Notes: generated by a model not told the origin, from the sequence alone. A stretch of DNA of 64,000 nucleotides from CAWEDP01 sp963807925 (GCA_963807925.1 CAWEDP010000002.1:62001-126000), one strand, 5' to 3'; counted from the stretch's first letter, positions 25,072 to 34,928 are shown. Made by a program: numbers and translations.

Positions 25072-26199
25072 TTGCGCATCGGTTCTGAACCGTCGTTGTG
25101 GGCCTGTATCGGGATTGTGGTGCTGTTGTGTTCGGCCGCATCCGCATCAGCTCAGGTGACGCCGGCCGCCGGCTACACGCCGCCAGACGACACCCCGTCG
25201 ATTCGCGTGGGGGTGACGTTCTACAGTGACTACACCTACACGCAGAATCCGCAGATGACCGACGGCGACGGGAACACCATCAATCCGAGCGCGTTCAACG
25301 TGACCCGGAGCTACATCAACGTGACCGGCAACCTGTCGCACATCATCGCATTCCGGATCACGCCGGACGTCGTTCGCGAATCCGGGCTGTTCAACGCGGC
25401 CACCGCCTCGACCATCTCCAACGACAGCCTCGTCTTCCGCATCAAGTACGCCTTTCTGCAGGCCAATCTCGACGACTGGATGCCGAAGGGGTCGTGGGCC
25501 CGCTTCGGCATCCAGCAGACGCCGCTGCTCGACTACGAAGAAGGCATCTACCGGTACCGGTTCCAGGGCACGACCTTCACCGAGCGGGAAGGGTTCTACA
25601 ACTCGGCGGACGCGGGCGCCTCGTTTCACTTCAACTTCCCGTCGAACTACGGGGAGGTGCACGTCGGCGTCTACAACGGCGAGGGGTACGCGAAAACCGA
25701 GCCGAACGATCAGAAGGCGGTCGAGATTCGCGGCACGGTGCGGCCGTTCGCGACCGGCGCGCCGATCATGCGGGGGCTGCGCGTGACGGCGTTCTACTTC
25801 GGCGATCACTACATCAAGAACGCGGAGCGGACGCGCACGGTCCTGCAGGCGACCTTCGAGCACCGGTACATCAACGCCGGCTTCGACTTCATCGACGCGA
25901 AGGATCAGCCCTCAGCGACCCGGACCGACGTCGAGGCGAAGGGATGGTCGTTCTGGCTGACGCCGAAATCGTCGGTTGGGTGGGAGGCGCTCGTGCGATA
26001 CGATCACCTCACGCCCGACACCTCCCAGAGCAGCCAGGTGCGCCACCGGACGATCGTCGGCGTGGCGTACTGGTTCCCGCATCAGGGCGCGGTCTCGTCC
26101 GCCCTGCTGCTCGATTACGACGGCCAGACGTTCGACAACTTCACGCCGGCGCAGGCCGCACAGCGCAAGATCGCCGTGCATGCGCTGGTCAATTTCTGA
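25072..26199 (+). CDS. Outer-membrane porin, likely phosphate-linked
   Basis: About 375 residues from TTG 25072, chosen because GGAGGGA lies 8 bases upstream; GTG 25054 is possible. A signal peptide (CIGIVVLLCSAASASAQ) precedes a beta-barrel of alternating strands (SIRVGVTFYSDYTYTQNPQM, WARFGIQQTPLLDYEEGIYR, GVAYWFPHQGA) ending in HALVNF, with terminal Phe as in barrels. It stands 11 bases before pstS and behind a Pho-box-like site, so it probably admits phosphate across the outer membrane, like OprP/OprO in function. That assignment rests on context. Confidence 0.8.
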   Translation: MRIGSEPSLWACIGIVVLLCSAASASAQVTPAAGYTPPDDTPSIRVGVTFYSDYTYTQNPQMTDGDGNTINPSAFNVTRSYINVTGNLSHIIAFRITPDVVRESGLFNAATASTISNDSLVFRIKYAFLQANLDDWMPKGSWARFGIQQTPLLDYEEGIYRYRFQGTTFTEREGFYNSADAGASFHFNFPSNYGEVHVGVYNGEGYAKTEPNDQKAVEIRGTVRPFATGAPIMRGLRVTAFYFGDHYIKNAERTRTVLQATFEHRYINAGFDFIDAKDQPSATRTDVEAKGWSFWLTPKSSVGWEALVRYDHLTPDTSQSSQVRHRTIVGVAYWFPHQGAVSSALLLDYDGQTFDNFTPAQAAQRKIAVHALVNF

Positions 26200-26210
26200 G
26201 GAGTGGGCCG

Positions 26211-27233
26211 ATGAAAGCGATGCATACCTTGCTGGCCGGCGCGGCCGTTGTCGCGCTCGTGGGCGGTGCTGCCGCACAGACCGTCAAAATCAACGGAGCC
26301 GGGGCGACGTTCCCGAATCCCATCTACTCGAAGTGGTTCGACGAGTATCACAAGCTGCACCCCAACGTGGAGATCAACTATCAATCGCTGGGATCCGGTG
26401 CGGGGATTCAGCAGGTGACGGCGCAGACCGTGTTCTTTGGGGCGACCGACGGTCCGATGACCAACGAGCAGCTGCAGGCCGCGCCTGGCAAGCTCCTGCA
26501 CTTTCCGACGGTGCTCGGCGCCGTCGTGCCGGTGTACAACATTGCGAATCTGAGTGCCGAGCTGAAATTCAGCGGCCCGGTACTGGCAGACATCTATCTC
26601 GGGAAGATCACGAAGTGGAACGACCCGGCGATCGCGAAGCTGAATGCCGGCGTGATGCTCCCTGCCACCGATATCACCGTCGTGCATCGATCCGACGGAT
26701 CGGGCACGACCTACATCTGGTGCGACTTCCTGGCGAAGACCTCCGGCGAGTGGAAGACGAAGGTCGGGGTGGGAACGTCTCCGCGGTGGCCTGTCGGAAT
26801 CGGAGGCAAGGGCAACGAGGGCGTCTCGGGGCTCGTGACGCAGACGCCGGGATCGATCGGCTATGTCGAGCTGATTTACGCGCTCCAGAACAAGATCAGC
26901 TACGGATCGGTGGAGAACATGGCGGGCGAGTACGTGAAAGGGTCGGTCGGGTCGGTGACGACCGCGGCGGCGGAAGCCGCGGCGAAGATGCCGGCCGACT
27001 TCCGCGTGTCGATCACCAACGCACCCGGCAAGGGTGTGTACCCGATCTCGTCGTTCACGTGGCTGCTCCTGTACGACAGCCCCAAGGACAAGAATCAGGC
27101 GAAGATCATGGTCGATTTCGTGAAGTGGGCGCTGACCGACGGTCAGAAGTTCGCGCCGGCGCTCGGATACGCGCCGTTGCCCGAAGCGGTCGTGAAGCTT
27201 GAGATGGCGCAGCTCGCGAGGATCAAACTGTAG
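26211..27233 (+). CDS. pstS: Phosphate-binding protein PstS
   Basis: A 340-residue periplasmic substrate-binding protein. The signal peptide is residues 1-22 (HTLLAGAAVVALVGGAAAQ). The family signatures are INGAGATFPNPIYSKWFDEY, YQSLGSGAGIQQVTAQTVFF, GATDGPM and VVHRSDGSGTTYIW, which hold the phosphate ligands. It delivers phosphate to PstCA. GAGGAG lies just before the ATG. First gene of the pstSCA block. Confidence 0.96.
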   Translation: MKAMHTLLAGAAVVALVGGAAAQTVKINGAGATFPNPIYSKWFDEYHKLHPNVEINYQSLGSGAGIQQVTAQTVFFGATDGPMTNEQLQAAPGKLLHFPTVLGAVVPVYNIANLSAELKFSGPVLADIYLGKITKWNDPAIAKLNAGVMLPATDITVVHRSDGSGTTYIWCDFLAKTSGEWKTKVGVGTSPRWPVGIGGKGNEGVSGLVTQTPGSIGYVELIYALQNKISYGSVENMAGEYVKGSVGSVTTAAAEAAAKMPADFRVSITNAPGKGVYPISSFTWLLLYDSPKDKNQAKIMVDFVKWALTDGQKFAPALGYAPLPEAVVKLEMAQLARIKL

Positions 27234-27275
27234 TGAGGTCGGCGGACGTGAGTCAGGCGCGCGACCACGGAGACC

Positions 27276-28235
27276 ATGGAGCCTAGGCGCTCGGTCGGCG
27301 ACCGCGCGGATGTCGGGTTCCGGATCGGCACGGGCGTTGTCGGCGTCGCCGTCGTCCTCCTCGTCGTGGGGATCGCCTTCGAGCTGACGCGGCAGTCGAC
27401 GCCGACCATCGAGAAGTTCGGCCTGGGCTTCTGGCTGACGGAAATCTGGGATCCCATCAACGGTGAGTTCGGCGCGCTGCCGTTCATCTGGGGCACGCTG
27501 TACTCGTCGATTCTGGCGCTCGCGATCGCGACGCCCGTCGCCCTGGGCATCGCGATCTTCATCGCCGAGCTGTGCCCCGGGCCGATTCAGCGTCCGCTCG
27601 TCTTCCTGACCGAGCTGCTCGCGGCCGTGCCGTCGATCGTGTACGGCCTGTGGGGCGTCTTCGTGCTCGTGCCGGCGGTGCGCAGCGTCGAGGCGTCGCT
27701 GCCGGCGGTCGTCCGGCAGCTGCCGGTCTTCAGCGGACCGCCGCGCGGCGTCGGCATGCTCGCCGCCGCCGTCATCCTGGCCATCATGGTCGTGCCGTTC
27801 ACCTCGTCGGTGGCGCGCGAGGTGTTGAAATCGGTCCCGAACGCGCAGCGGGAAGGGGCGTACGCGCTCGGCGCGACGCGCCTCGAGGCGATCCGCGCCG
27901 CGCTCTTCTACGCGCGCACCGGCATCGTGGGGGCGGTGATGCTCGGTTTCGGCCGGGCGCTCGGCGAGACGATGGCGGTGACGATGGTGATCGGGAACGA
28001 CCCGCGGGTGAGCTGGTCGCTCTTTGCGCCGCAGTACACGATGGCCGCCGTCCTGGCGAACGAATTCAGCGAGGCCGCCGATCCGCTCCATCTGAGCGCG
28101 CTCGTCGAGATCGGCCTCGTCCTCTTCACGATCACGCTGATCGTGAACCTATTCTCGCGCCTGCTCATATGGAGCATGGCGCGGAGCGCACGGAAGCCGG
28201 CCGAGGCAACCGCGGCGCAGGTGGCGGCCGCATGA
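27276..28235 (+). CDS. pstC: Phosphate ABC transporter permease PstC
   Basis: A 319-residue inner-membrane permease with six predicted helices. The permease loop (EGAYALGATRLEAIRAALFY) that docks on PstB is present, followed by GFGRALGETMAVTMVIGND. PstC and PstA form the phosphate channel. The stop overlaps the pstA start (ATGA). There is a 42-base gap after pstS with no clear terminator. Confidence 0.95.
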   Translation: MEPRRSVGDRADVGFRIGTGVVGVAVVLLVVGIAFELTRQSTPTIEKFGLGFWLTEIWDPINGEFGALPFIWGTLYSSILALAIATPVALGIAIFIAELCPGPIQRPLVFLTELLAAVPSIVYGLWGVFVLVPAVRSVEASLPAVVRQLPVFSGPPRGVGMLAAAVILAIMVVPFTSSVAREVLKSVPNAQREGAYALGATRLEAIRAALFYARTGIVGAVMLGFGRALGETMAVTMVIGNDPRVSWSLFAPQYTMAAVLANEFSEAADPLHLSALVEIGLVLFTITLIVNLFSRLLIWSMARSARKPAEATAAQVAAA

Positions 28236-29081
28236 GCCGAACCACGCGTCGCAAGCTGTTGTCGTCGGCGTTTGTCGGCTTCTGTGCGCTGTCGGTCCTG
28301 CTCGCGCTGATCCCGCTCGCGCTCGTCCTGTTCTTCGTGGTCAGTCAGGGCATTCGCGCCGTCAACCTGGATTTCTTCACCAAGATGCCGAAGCCGGTCG
28401 GTGAGACCGGCGGCGGGCTGGCGAACTCGATCGTCGGGACCCTGATCCTCGCCGGCCTCGGATCGGTGATGGCCATTCCGATCGGCGTGGTCAGCGGCGT
28501 GTACATGTCGGAGTACGCCGGCACGCGGCTGGCCTCCCTCATACGCTTCGCCGCCGATACGCTGAACGGCGTCCCGTCGATCGTCATCGGCGTGTTCGTG
28601 TACGGCATCGCGGTGCTGCCGTTCAAGCAGTTCAGCGCGATGGCCGGCGCCATCGCGCTCGGGGTGATGATGATCCCGATCATCGCCCGAACGACCGAGG
28701 AACTGCTGCTGCTCGTGCCGGGGACGATGCGCGAGGGCGCGCTCGCGCTCGGCGCGACGCGGGCGCGCGCGGTGTTCAGCGTGGTGCTGCCGGCCGCGCT
28801 GCCCGGCATCATCACCGGCATCGTGCTGGCGCTGGCCCGCATCGCGGGCGAGACGGCGCCGCTCCTCTTCACGGCGCTCAACAACCGCTTCTTCTCCACC
28901 AGCCTGTGGCAGCCGATCTCGTCGCTGACCGTGCAGGTGTACAACTACGCCAGCTCGCCGTACCGAGGACTGGCACCGCCAGGCGTGGGCCGGCGCGCTC
29001 ATCCTCGTCACCATCGTGCTGCTCTGCTCGGTGATGGCCCGCATCGCGACCTATCGTCTCGAATCGATGCACCGGCGCTAG
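28232..29081 (+). CDS. pstA: Phosphate permease PstA (single-base frameshift)
   Basis: About 282 residues once the frame is corrected. Visible features are six membrane helices, FAADTLNGVPSIVIGVFVYG, the permease loop EGALALGATRARAVFSVVLP and RIAGETAPLLFTALNN. At 28963-28964 the coding strand reads TACCGAG where TACGAG is expected. Reading on in frame gives an arginine-rich shadow; removing one C gives EDWHRQAWAGALILVTIVLL and the normal end at 29081. A one-base sequencing insertion is likely. No pstB follows; pstB-phoU is 22 kb upstream on the other strand. Confidence 0.9.
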
Positions 29082-29083
29082 CG

Positions 29084-30179
29084 CTATTTCACGACGCCCA
29101 GGTAGATCAGCAGCAGCTCGAGCACCAGAATCAGCACGACGATGAACTCGAGAAACTGCCCGCGCGACATCGAGGATTGCTCGACGGCAAAGCGGTAGAT
29201 GTCGTCGAGCGTCTTCAGTTTCTCCCGGACGTTCGCCTTCCACGACTCGAGGCCCAGCCGGTCGGCGACCAGCCCGAAGAGCCGCGCCGCGTAGATGTCG
29301 CCGATGAACTTCAGGGCGTTCTCGGTCTGATCGGTCAGCTCGTTGACATCGATGAACAGCGAGTGGACGTGGCGGGCCGCCCGCGTGTACCGCGTCCCGA
29401 GCAGGGTCTGCCACCAGCGCGGCCGTTGCAGTCGCCCGTAGATCGTGCCCAGCTCGGCGTCGAGCAGCCGATCGTAGTAGCGGAACTCGAGGAGCTGCGA
29501 GTTGGCGAACTCCAGGATGTCCATCGCCGCCCGCGCGCCGGCCTCGGTGTCGTAGACGAGCGCCGCGTTCCACGTCGGCACGACCAGGTCGTCGGCGAGG
29601 TACGAGATGTGGTGGCGAAGAATCAGCTGCCGCTCCTCGTCGCTGAGCGGCTGCCGCTCGCCACGCAGCATCGCGGCGATGTCACCGCCGCGCTCGGCCA
29701 GAAGCGCCGCCGCAGGGATCGGGCGATCGAGGTCGGTGATCGCGTACACCAGATAGTCCTCGCTCAGGAAATCCTCGCGGTAGCCGACCAGGGCCGACCG
29801 GAGACGGCCGGCCACCAGCCGGCAGAGCGCTTCCGCCTTCTGCCTCGAGATCGACGCTCTCGATCAGGTTCTGGCCCGCCGCGACCAGCCCGCTCCAGTC
29901 GCCGGTGTACCGCCGGGAGAGTGCGAGCGAGATGATGCCGTAGTCGTACACACGAACGCGGGCCCTGAACCCTTCGAGCTCGGGCACGCCGACCAGCTCG
30001 CCCTCGAACGACAGCGGCGGCTTCTCGTACTGCACGTAGGCGGGCGTGGCCGGCTTCGGCACCAGGCGCGCGGGCACCGCCGGGCCGCCGATGAGCGCGG
30101 GCACCGCCGGGAGGTCGACGCGCTCGGCGATGTCGAAGAGGTAGAACGCGACCAGTTGCGCTTCGCGGATCTCCGGCAT
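29084..30179 (-). CDS. RMD1/DUF155-family membrane-anchored protein (single-base frameshift)
   Basis: Two overlapping frames, 29682-30179 and 29084-29815, together encode about 364 residues of one protein. The N-terminal part ends SGLVAAGQNLIESVDLE and the C-terminal part begins QKAEALCRLVAGRLRSALVG. A repeated C at 29843-29844 (plus strand) breaks the frame. The DUF155/RMD1 domain spans most of the protein and ends in one membrane helix (EFIVVLILVLELLLIYLGVV), the arrangement seen in yeast RMD1 relatives. The function in bacteria is unknown. It is the last gene of the phoB-phoR-glgC run. Confidence 0.78.
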
Positions 30180-30197
30180 CTCCCGATTATCGCGCGG

Positions 30198-31472
30198 TCA
30201 GACGACCAGCCCCGGAGCGATCACCCCGTCCTTCGGCACCACGATGATGCCGTTGCGGATGTGATAGCCGCGGCCGTCGGCGTGCTCGACGCCGGCTTCG
30301 TTGACCAGACGGGCGCCGTCGCCGATTCGCGCGTTCTTGTCGACGATGACGCGGTCGAGGACCGCGCCGCGGCCCACGCCGAGTCTGGGGCTGCTGCCCT
30401 TCGCCGGCGCGGCGTCGTCGTCCTCGAAATAGTCGGCGCCGAGCAGCACCGAGCGCCGGATGTGGGCGCCGGGCTGGATCGTGGTGCGGATGCCGACGAT
30501 CGATTCCTCCACGCGACAGCGATCCAGGTAGCAGCCTTCGGCCACGATCCCCTGGCGCACGGTGCAGTCGCTGAACCGGGATCCCGGCAGGAATCTGGGG
30601 TGCGTGTAGATGGGCCGATGCGGATCGTAGAAGCGGAACGGCGCCTCGGGCTGCGTCAGCATGATGTTGGCGTCGTAGAAGGACTCGACGGTGCCCACGT
30701 CGGCCCAGTAGCCCCGGAACAGGTACGCCGTGACGCGATGGCGGCCGAGCGCCGACGGAATCACCTGGCGTCCGAAATCGGTGGCGTCGGCGGCGTGGAC
30801 GAGATCGAGCAGCACGTCGCGCGAGAAGACGTAGATGCCCATCGAGGCCACGAACGGCTTGTCGGCCGTCCGCGCCCCGGCCGGTGCGCCCGCCGGGAAG
30901 CTCTGACCCATCTCCTCGAGGCGTGCGCGCGTCGGCTTTTCCTCGAACGCGACGATCTGGCCGCTCCAGTCGAATCGAAAGATGCCCATGGCCGACGCCT
31001 CGTCGATCGTCACCGGCTGGGCGGCGATGGTGATGTCGGCGCGCCGATCGACGTGCGCTTCGAGCATCTCGTCGTAATCCATGCGGTACAGGTGATCGCC
31101 GGCCAGGATCAGGTAATAGTCGGCCTCGTGCCGGGCGATGTGGCGCGACGCCTGGCGGACGGCGTCCGCGGTGCCCTGAAACCAGCTGGTGTTGTCCGGC
31201 GTCTGCTCGGCTGCGAGGATCTCGACGAAGCCGTTGCTGAACAGATCCATCCGATAGGTCTGCGCGATGTGCCGGTTGAGCGACGCGGAGTTGAACTGCG
31301 TCAGGACGAAGATGCGACGGATGTCGGCGTGGAGGCAGTTGCTCACGGGGACGTCGATCAATCGATACTGGCCGGCGATCGGCACCGCCGGCTTCGACCG
31401 GAGCTGCGTGAGCGGAAACAGCCGGGTGCCCTGGCCGCCGCCGAGGATGAGCGCAAGGACGTCGTTGTTCAC
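30198..31472 (-). CDS. glgC: Glucose-1-phosphate adenylyltransferase
   Basis: A 424-residue ADP-glucose pyrophosphorylase that commits glucose to glycogen. The nucleotide-binding motif is LGGGQGTRLFPLTQLRSKPA, with WFQGTADAVRQA and LAGDHLYRMDYDEML for substrate binding, VGTVESFYDANIML near the end of the catalytic domain, and a left-handed beta-helix after residue 300. Its ATG overlaps the phoR stop by 4 bases, so it is co-translated with a phosphate-type two-component system. That arrangement is unusual. Confidence 0.95.
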   Translation of the reverse strand: MNNDVLALILGGGQGTRLFPLTQLRSKPAVPIAGQYRLIDVPVSNCLHADIRRIFVLTQFNSASLNRHIAQTYRMDLFSNGFVEILAAEQTPDNTSWFQGTADAVRQASRHIARHEADYYLILAGDHLYRMDYDEMLEAHVDRRADITIAAQPVTIDEASAMGIFRFDWSGQIVAFEEKPTRARLEEMGQSFPAGAPAGARTADKPFVASMGIYVFSRDVLLDLVHAADATDFGRQVIPSALGRHRVTAYLFRGYWADVGTVESFYDANIMLTQPEAPFRFYDPHRPIYTHPRFLPGSRFSDCTVRQGIVAEGCYLDRCRVEESIVGIRTTIQPGAHIRRSVLLGADYFEDDDAAPAKGSSPRLGVGRGAVLDRVIVDKNARIGDGARLVNEAGVEHADGRGYHIRNGIIVVPKDGVIAPGLVV

Positions 31473-33256
31473 TTGGGAATCGTCACCTGGGAATGGCCTG
31501 CTGCCGGCAGCATCACGTCGAACCGTGCGCCGCCTTCGCGGCGGTTTTCGGCGCGCACTTCGCCGCCGTGCAGCCCCACCAGATGCTTGACGATGGCCAG
31601 TCCGAGCCCGGTGCCGCCGGGATCGCGCGCGCGTGACTTGTCGACCCGGTAGAAGCGCTCGAACACGCGCCCCAGATCCTCCTCCGGCACGCCCGGGCCT
31701 TCGTCGGCGACCGAAATGACGATTCGATCGCCGATCGCCGACGCTTCGATACGAATCGTGCTGCCTTCCGGCGCGTAGGTGACGGCGTTGGCCACCAGAT
31801 TGTTCAACGCATCGTGCAGCTTGGCCGGATCGCCCCGCAGCGTCGTGACCTCCGGCGCCAAGGCGACCTCCACCCGCTGCCGCTTGGCCTCTGCGGCCGA
31901 CGAGAGATCGGCCACGACGCCCTCGATGACCGTCCGCACGTCGCAGACGACGACCTCCAGCGTCTCCTGCCCGGCGTCGAGCCGCGCCAGGCGGAGCAGG
32001 TCCTTCACGAGCCGCTCCATCCGCAGGGTGTGCCGGGTCACGATTTCGAGGAATCGCCGCCGGTCCTCGGGCATCGCCTCGTCGTCGGACAGCGCCTCCA
32101 CGTAGCCGCGGATCGCGGTGAGCGGCGTCCGCAGCTCGTGGGACACGTTCGCCACGAAATCGCGGCGCATCTGCTCGGCGCGGCGCAGGTCGGTGATGTC
32201 GTGCAGCACCACCACGGCGCCCGGGGCCCCACGGGAGGCGACCGGGGCCGCCCGCGCGACGATCGTCCGCGAGTCGTCCCGCGGCGGCGACAGCTGGAGC
32301 GCCGGGGGCACCCCGCCGGCGAGCGCTGCGGCGACCAGCTCCGCGATCGCCGGGTGCCGGACGATCTCGACGTAATGGCGATCGAGCGCGAGCGCGTCGA
32401 GGCGCAGCATCCGGCGGGCCGCGTCGTTGGCCAGCTGCACGCGTCCGTGCGGATCGACGACCAGCACGCCTTCGATCATCCCGGCGAGAATCGCCTCCAT
32501 CTGCGCGCGGTCGCGATCGAGCTCCTCCAGCCGGCGGCCCAGCTCCTGCACCGATCCGTCGAGCGCCCGTGCCGCGCTGCCCAGCTCGTCGTCGCCGTAG
32601 TCGAACCGCGGCGGCCGCAGATCGCCCGTCGCGTACCGGCGGGCGACGTCCGCGATCCGCTTCACCCGCGCGCCGATCCGGCCGGACACCACCAGCGCGA
32701 TCGCCACGCCGCCGACCAGCGCCAGCGCGAGCGCGAGCAGCGTGCGGTTGAAAATCGGCCGCAGCTGCTGGCGCACGCCCGCGAGCGGCAGCGCCACCCG
32801 AACGAAGGCAATCTGCGGGTGCCTGACCGCAACCGCCACGTACGCCATGCCGGTGTTGAGGGTGTCGCTGTGGCGCCGGGAGCGACCGATGCCGGTCGCC
32901 CGTGCTGCGACGATCTCCGGCTGCATCGCGTCGTTCTCCATGGCGGCCCCCTCGACGCTCTCCGACGAGTCGCCGACGACGTGTCCGTCCGGCCCGATGA
33001 ACGTCACGCGGGCATCGACCAGCCGTCCGATGCGCTCGGCTTCACCCTGCAGCGCGCGGCCCGGGCCGCCGGCGACGACCGGCGCCCGCGCGAGGAGGTC
33101 GGCGGCCAGCCGCGTTTCGGCCATCAGGCGCGTTTCGATGCCATCGTCCGCGCGGCTGCGCATCAGCTCCTCCATCAGGAAGCCCGCGACGGCAAGGGCG
33201 ACGAGCGCGGTGGACAGCGCCGCGAAGACCAGCTGCTGCCGGAAGCTCCAGGTCAT
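31469..33256 (-). CDS. phoR: PhoR-like sensor histidine kinase
   Basis: 595 residues. An N-terminal helix (LVFAALSTALVALAVAGFLM), an extracytoplasmic sensor of about 140 residues and a second helix (LLALALALVGGVAIALVV) are followed by HAMP, a PAS domain (MEAILAGMIEGVLVVDPHGR), the dimerisation domain with phospho-H373 in NVSHELRTPLTAIRGYVEAL, and an ATPase domain (NLVANAV, DEGPGVP, GTGLGLAIV). The start at 33256 overlaps the phoB stop. In this family it phosphorylates PhoB when phosphate is low. It has a larger periplasmic part than E. coli PhoR. Confidence 0.92.
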   Translation of the reverse strand: MTWSFRQQLVFAALSTALVALAVAGFLMEELMRSRADDGIETRLMAETRLAADLLARAPVVAGGPGRALQGEAERIGRLVDARVTFIGPDGHVVGDSSESVEGAAMENDAMQPEIVAARATGIGRSRRHSDTLNTGMAYVAVAVRHPQIAFVRVALPLAGVRQQLRPIFNRTLLALALALVGGVAIALVVSGRIGARVKRIADVARRYATGDLRPPRFDYGDDELGSAARALDGSVQELGRRLEELDRDRAQMEAILAGMIEGVLVVDPHGRVQLANDAARRMLRLDALALDRHYVEIVRHPAIAELVAAALAGGVPPALQLSPPRDDSRTIVARAAPVASRGAPGAVVVLHDITDLRRAEQMRRDFVANVSHELRTPLTAIRGYVEALSDDEAMPEDRRRFLEIVTRHTLRMERLVKDLLRLARLDAGQETLEVVVCDVRTVIEGVVADLSSAAEAKRQRVEVALAPEVTTLRGDPAKLHDALNNLVANAVTYAPEGSTIRIEASAIGDRIVISVADEGPGVPEEDLGRVFERFYRVDKSRARDPGGTGLGLAIVKHLVGLHGGEVRAENRREGGARFDVMLPAAGHSQVTIPK

Positions 33257-33975
33257 GGATGCGGGGCATGCGCGGCCGCGGCCGGCGGCGCGGGATCCAC
33301 GAGCTTGTAGCCGAACTGCTTCACCGTCACGAGCGCATGGGCGAGCGGCGGCAGCTTTTCGCGCAGACGGCGGACGTGGACGTCCACGGTGCGGGTGCCG
33401 CCGGTGTAGCGATAGCCCCAGACGTCGGTCAGCAGCACGTCGCGCGACAGCACGCGCCCGCGGTGCTGCAGGAGGTACTGCAGGAGCAGGAATTCCTTCG
33501 CCGTCAGCGTCACCGGCTGGCCGCTGCACCCGACGGTATGCGTTTCCGAATCGACGACGATGGGCCCGTAGGTCACCGACGGTGCGCGCGCCGGGCCGGT
33601 TCGCTGGGCGCGGCGGAGCAGCGCCCGGACTCGTGCCACGAGCTCGCTCGGGCTGAACGGCTTGGCCACGTAGTCGTCGGCCCCGAGCTCGAGGCCGACG
33701 ATGCGCTCGGCTTCCTCGCCCCGGGCCGTGACCATGATGATCGGAATCGCCGACGTCTTCTCGTTCGCCCGCAGCGCGCGGCAGATTTCGAGGCCATCGA
33801 GGTGCGGCAGCATGAGGTCCAGGATCACCAGCTCCGGCGGGTTCTCCACAATCGCGGTGAGCGCCTCGCGCCCCGACGCGATCACCGACGGCGAGAGGCC
33901 GGCTTTTGCGAGGTAATGTGCAACGAGGCTGGCGATATCCGGATCGTCCTCGACGATGAGCACGCGCGTCGACAT
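33253..33975 (-). CDS. phoB: PhoB-like response regulator
   Basis: 240 residues from ATG 33975 (MSTRVLIVEDDPDIASLVAH). Receiver domain with D53 (LVILDLMLPHLDG) and the conserved Lys in VAKPFSP, then a winged helix (LTAKEFLLLQYLLQH, WGYRYTGGTRTVDVHVRRLR). It is translationally coupled to phoR. It probably binds the 11-bp-spaced repeats found upstream of pstB and the porin (inference). The alternative start at 33984 adds three residues. The proline/alanine-rich tail (PAPPAAAAHAPHP) is unusual. Confidence 0.92.
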   Translation of the reverse strand: MSTRVLIVEDDPDIASLVAHYLAKAGLSPSVIASGREALTAIVENPPELVILDLMLPHLDGLEICRALRANEKTSAIPIIMVTARGEEAERIVGLELGADDYVAKPFSPSELVARVRALLRRAQRTGPARAPSVTYGPIVVDSETHTVGCSGQPVTLTAKEFLLLQYLLQHRGRVLSRDVLLTDVWGYRYTGGTRTVDVHVRRLREKLPPLAHALVTVKQFGYKLVDPAPPAAAAHAPHP

Positions 33976-34078
33976 CCGCACCATTCTACCGGCGGACGGA
34001 TGCGGCGCCGTGGAGGGCTCGGTCGCGGTGTTCGGCGTGCGAGCCGTGATGCGGTCTTCTCCGGCGTGACCGCGACGC

Positions 34079-34777
34079 TCAGTTCCCCACCAGGCGTCCG
34101 ACGAGCGGATATCCCCACCAGACGCCGAGAAGCATCGACGCGCAGCCGACCGCGACGGATACCCCGCGCGCCACGGCCGGCCGGTTCGCGAGGCATCCAA
34201 TCGGCCAGCCGAGCACCCCGGAGAGCGCCGCCATGCTGATGGTCGAGCCGATGCCGAAGAGCGCGATGTAGACGAGCCGCGCCGCCGTGGACGGCAACGT
34301 GGCGAGCACCAGCGCGGTCAGCGCGCCGCTTCCGGCCAGCCCGTGCACCGCCCCGATCAGGAGGGGACGACGAGCGAGCGTCCAGCGGCCGATGTGCACG
34401 TGGGCAGGGCCTCCGGCGTGCGCGTGCACGAACACACCGTGGCGATGGAGGCGCGTCGGTCCCTGGTCGCCCTGGCCTAGCGCCTGGCGAATCGCCCGCG
34501 CGCCGAGGCCCACGAGCATCACCGCGACCAGCAGTTCGAACCCGTTGGCGACGGTCCCCGGCATCGCGGATCGCAGGGTCATCAGCACGACGGCGGCGAG
34601 CAGGAGCGTCGCCGTATGTCCCGCGCCCCAGCAGGCGCCGACCCACGCAGCCTTCACGTGACTGCGCTCGCCCGCGACGATCGTCGACACGGCCGCCAGG
34701 TGATCGGGCTCGAACGCGTGCCGCATGCCCAGCAGCGACCCGAGCGCCGATCCGGTGAACAGCCCGATGAGAGCCAT
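34079..34777 (-). CDS. NicO-superfamily nickel/cobalt-type transporter
   Basis: A 232-residue membrane protein with about six helices. The metal signature H20-x4-D25-H26 is present in GMRHAFEPDHLAAVSTIVAG, and a second GHTATLLLAAV helix follows. A cytoplasmic histidine-rich loop (HRHGVFVHAHAGGPAHVHIG) could bind metal. UreH/HupE-like or NicO members export or import Ni, Co or Fe. No hydrogenase or urease gene is nearby, so the metal is uncertain. Confidence 0.8.
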   Translation of the reverse strand: MALIGLFTGSALGSLLGMRHAFEPDHLAAVSTIVAGERSHVKAAWVGACWGAGHTATLLLAAVVLMTLRSAMPGTVANGFELLVAVMLVGLGARAIRQALGQGDQGPTRLHRHGVFVHAHAGGPAHVHIGRWTLARRPLLIGAVHGLAGSGALTALVLATLPSTAARLVYIALFGIGSTISMAALSGVLGWPIGCLANRPAVARGVSVAVGCASMLLGVWWGYPLVGRLVGN

Positions 34778-34928
34778 GCCCGGCCATTCTATCAGGCGGT
34801 CGCACGGCGCCTCATCGGTTCGACCTCTCCCGATCGCAGCGGGCGTTCACCGGGCGCGAGCGGGCGCTCGCCGAAACGATGCGCCGCCCGCGGCCGGCTC
34901 ACGTAGCGTTGTCGAAGGAGCCGACGTC

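Noticed and set aside
25494..27233. Fusion of porin and PstS
   Set aside because: The upstream part is an off-frame reading of the porin; a ribosome binding site and signal peptide mark the pstS start at 26211.
27572..29935. 787-codon plus-strand frame covering pstC to RMD1
   Set aside because: It combines an out-of-frame stretch of pstC, the true pstA frame and an antisense tail after the pstA frameshift; not a fusion gene.
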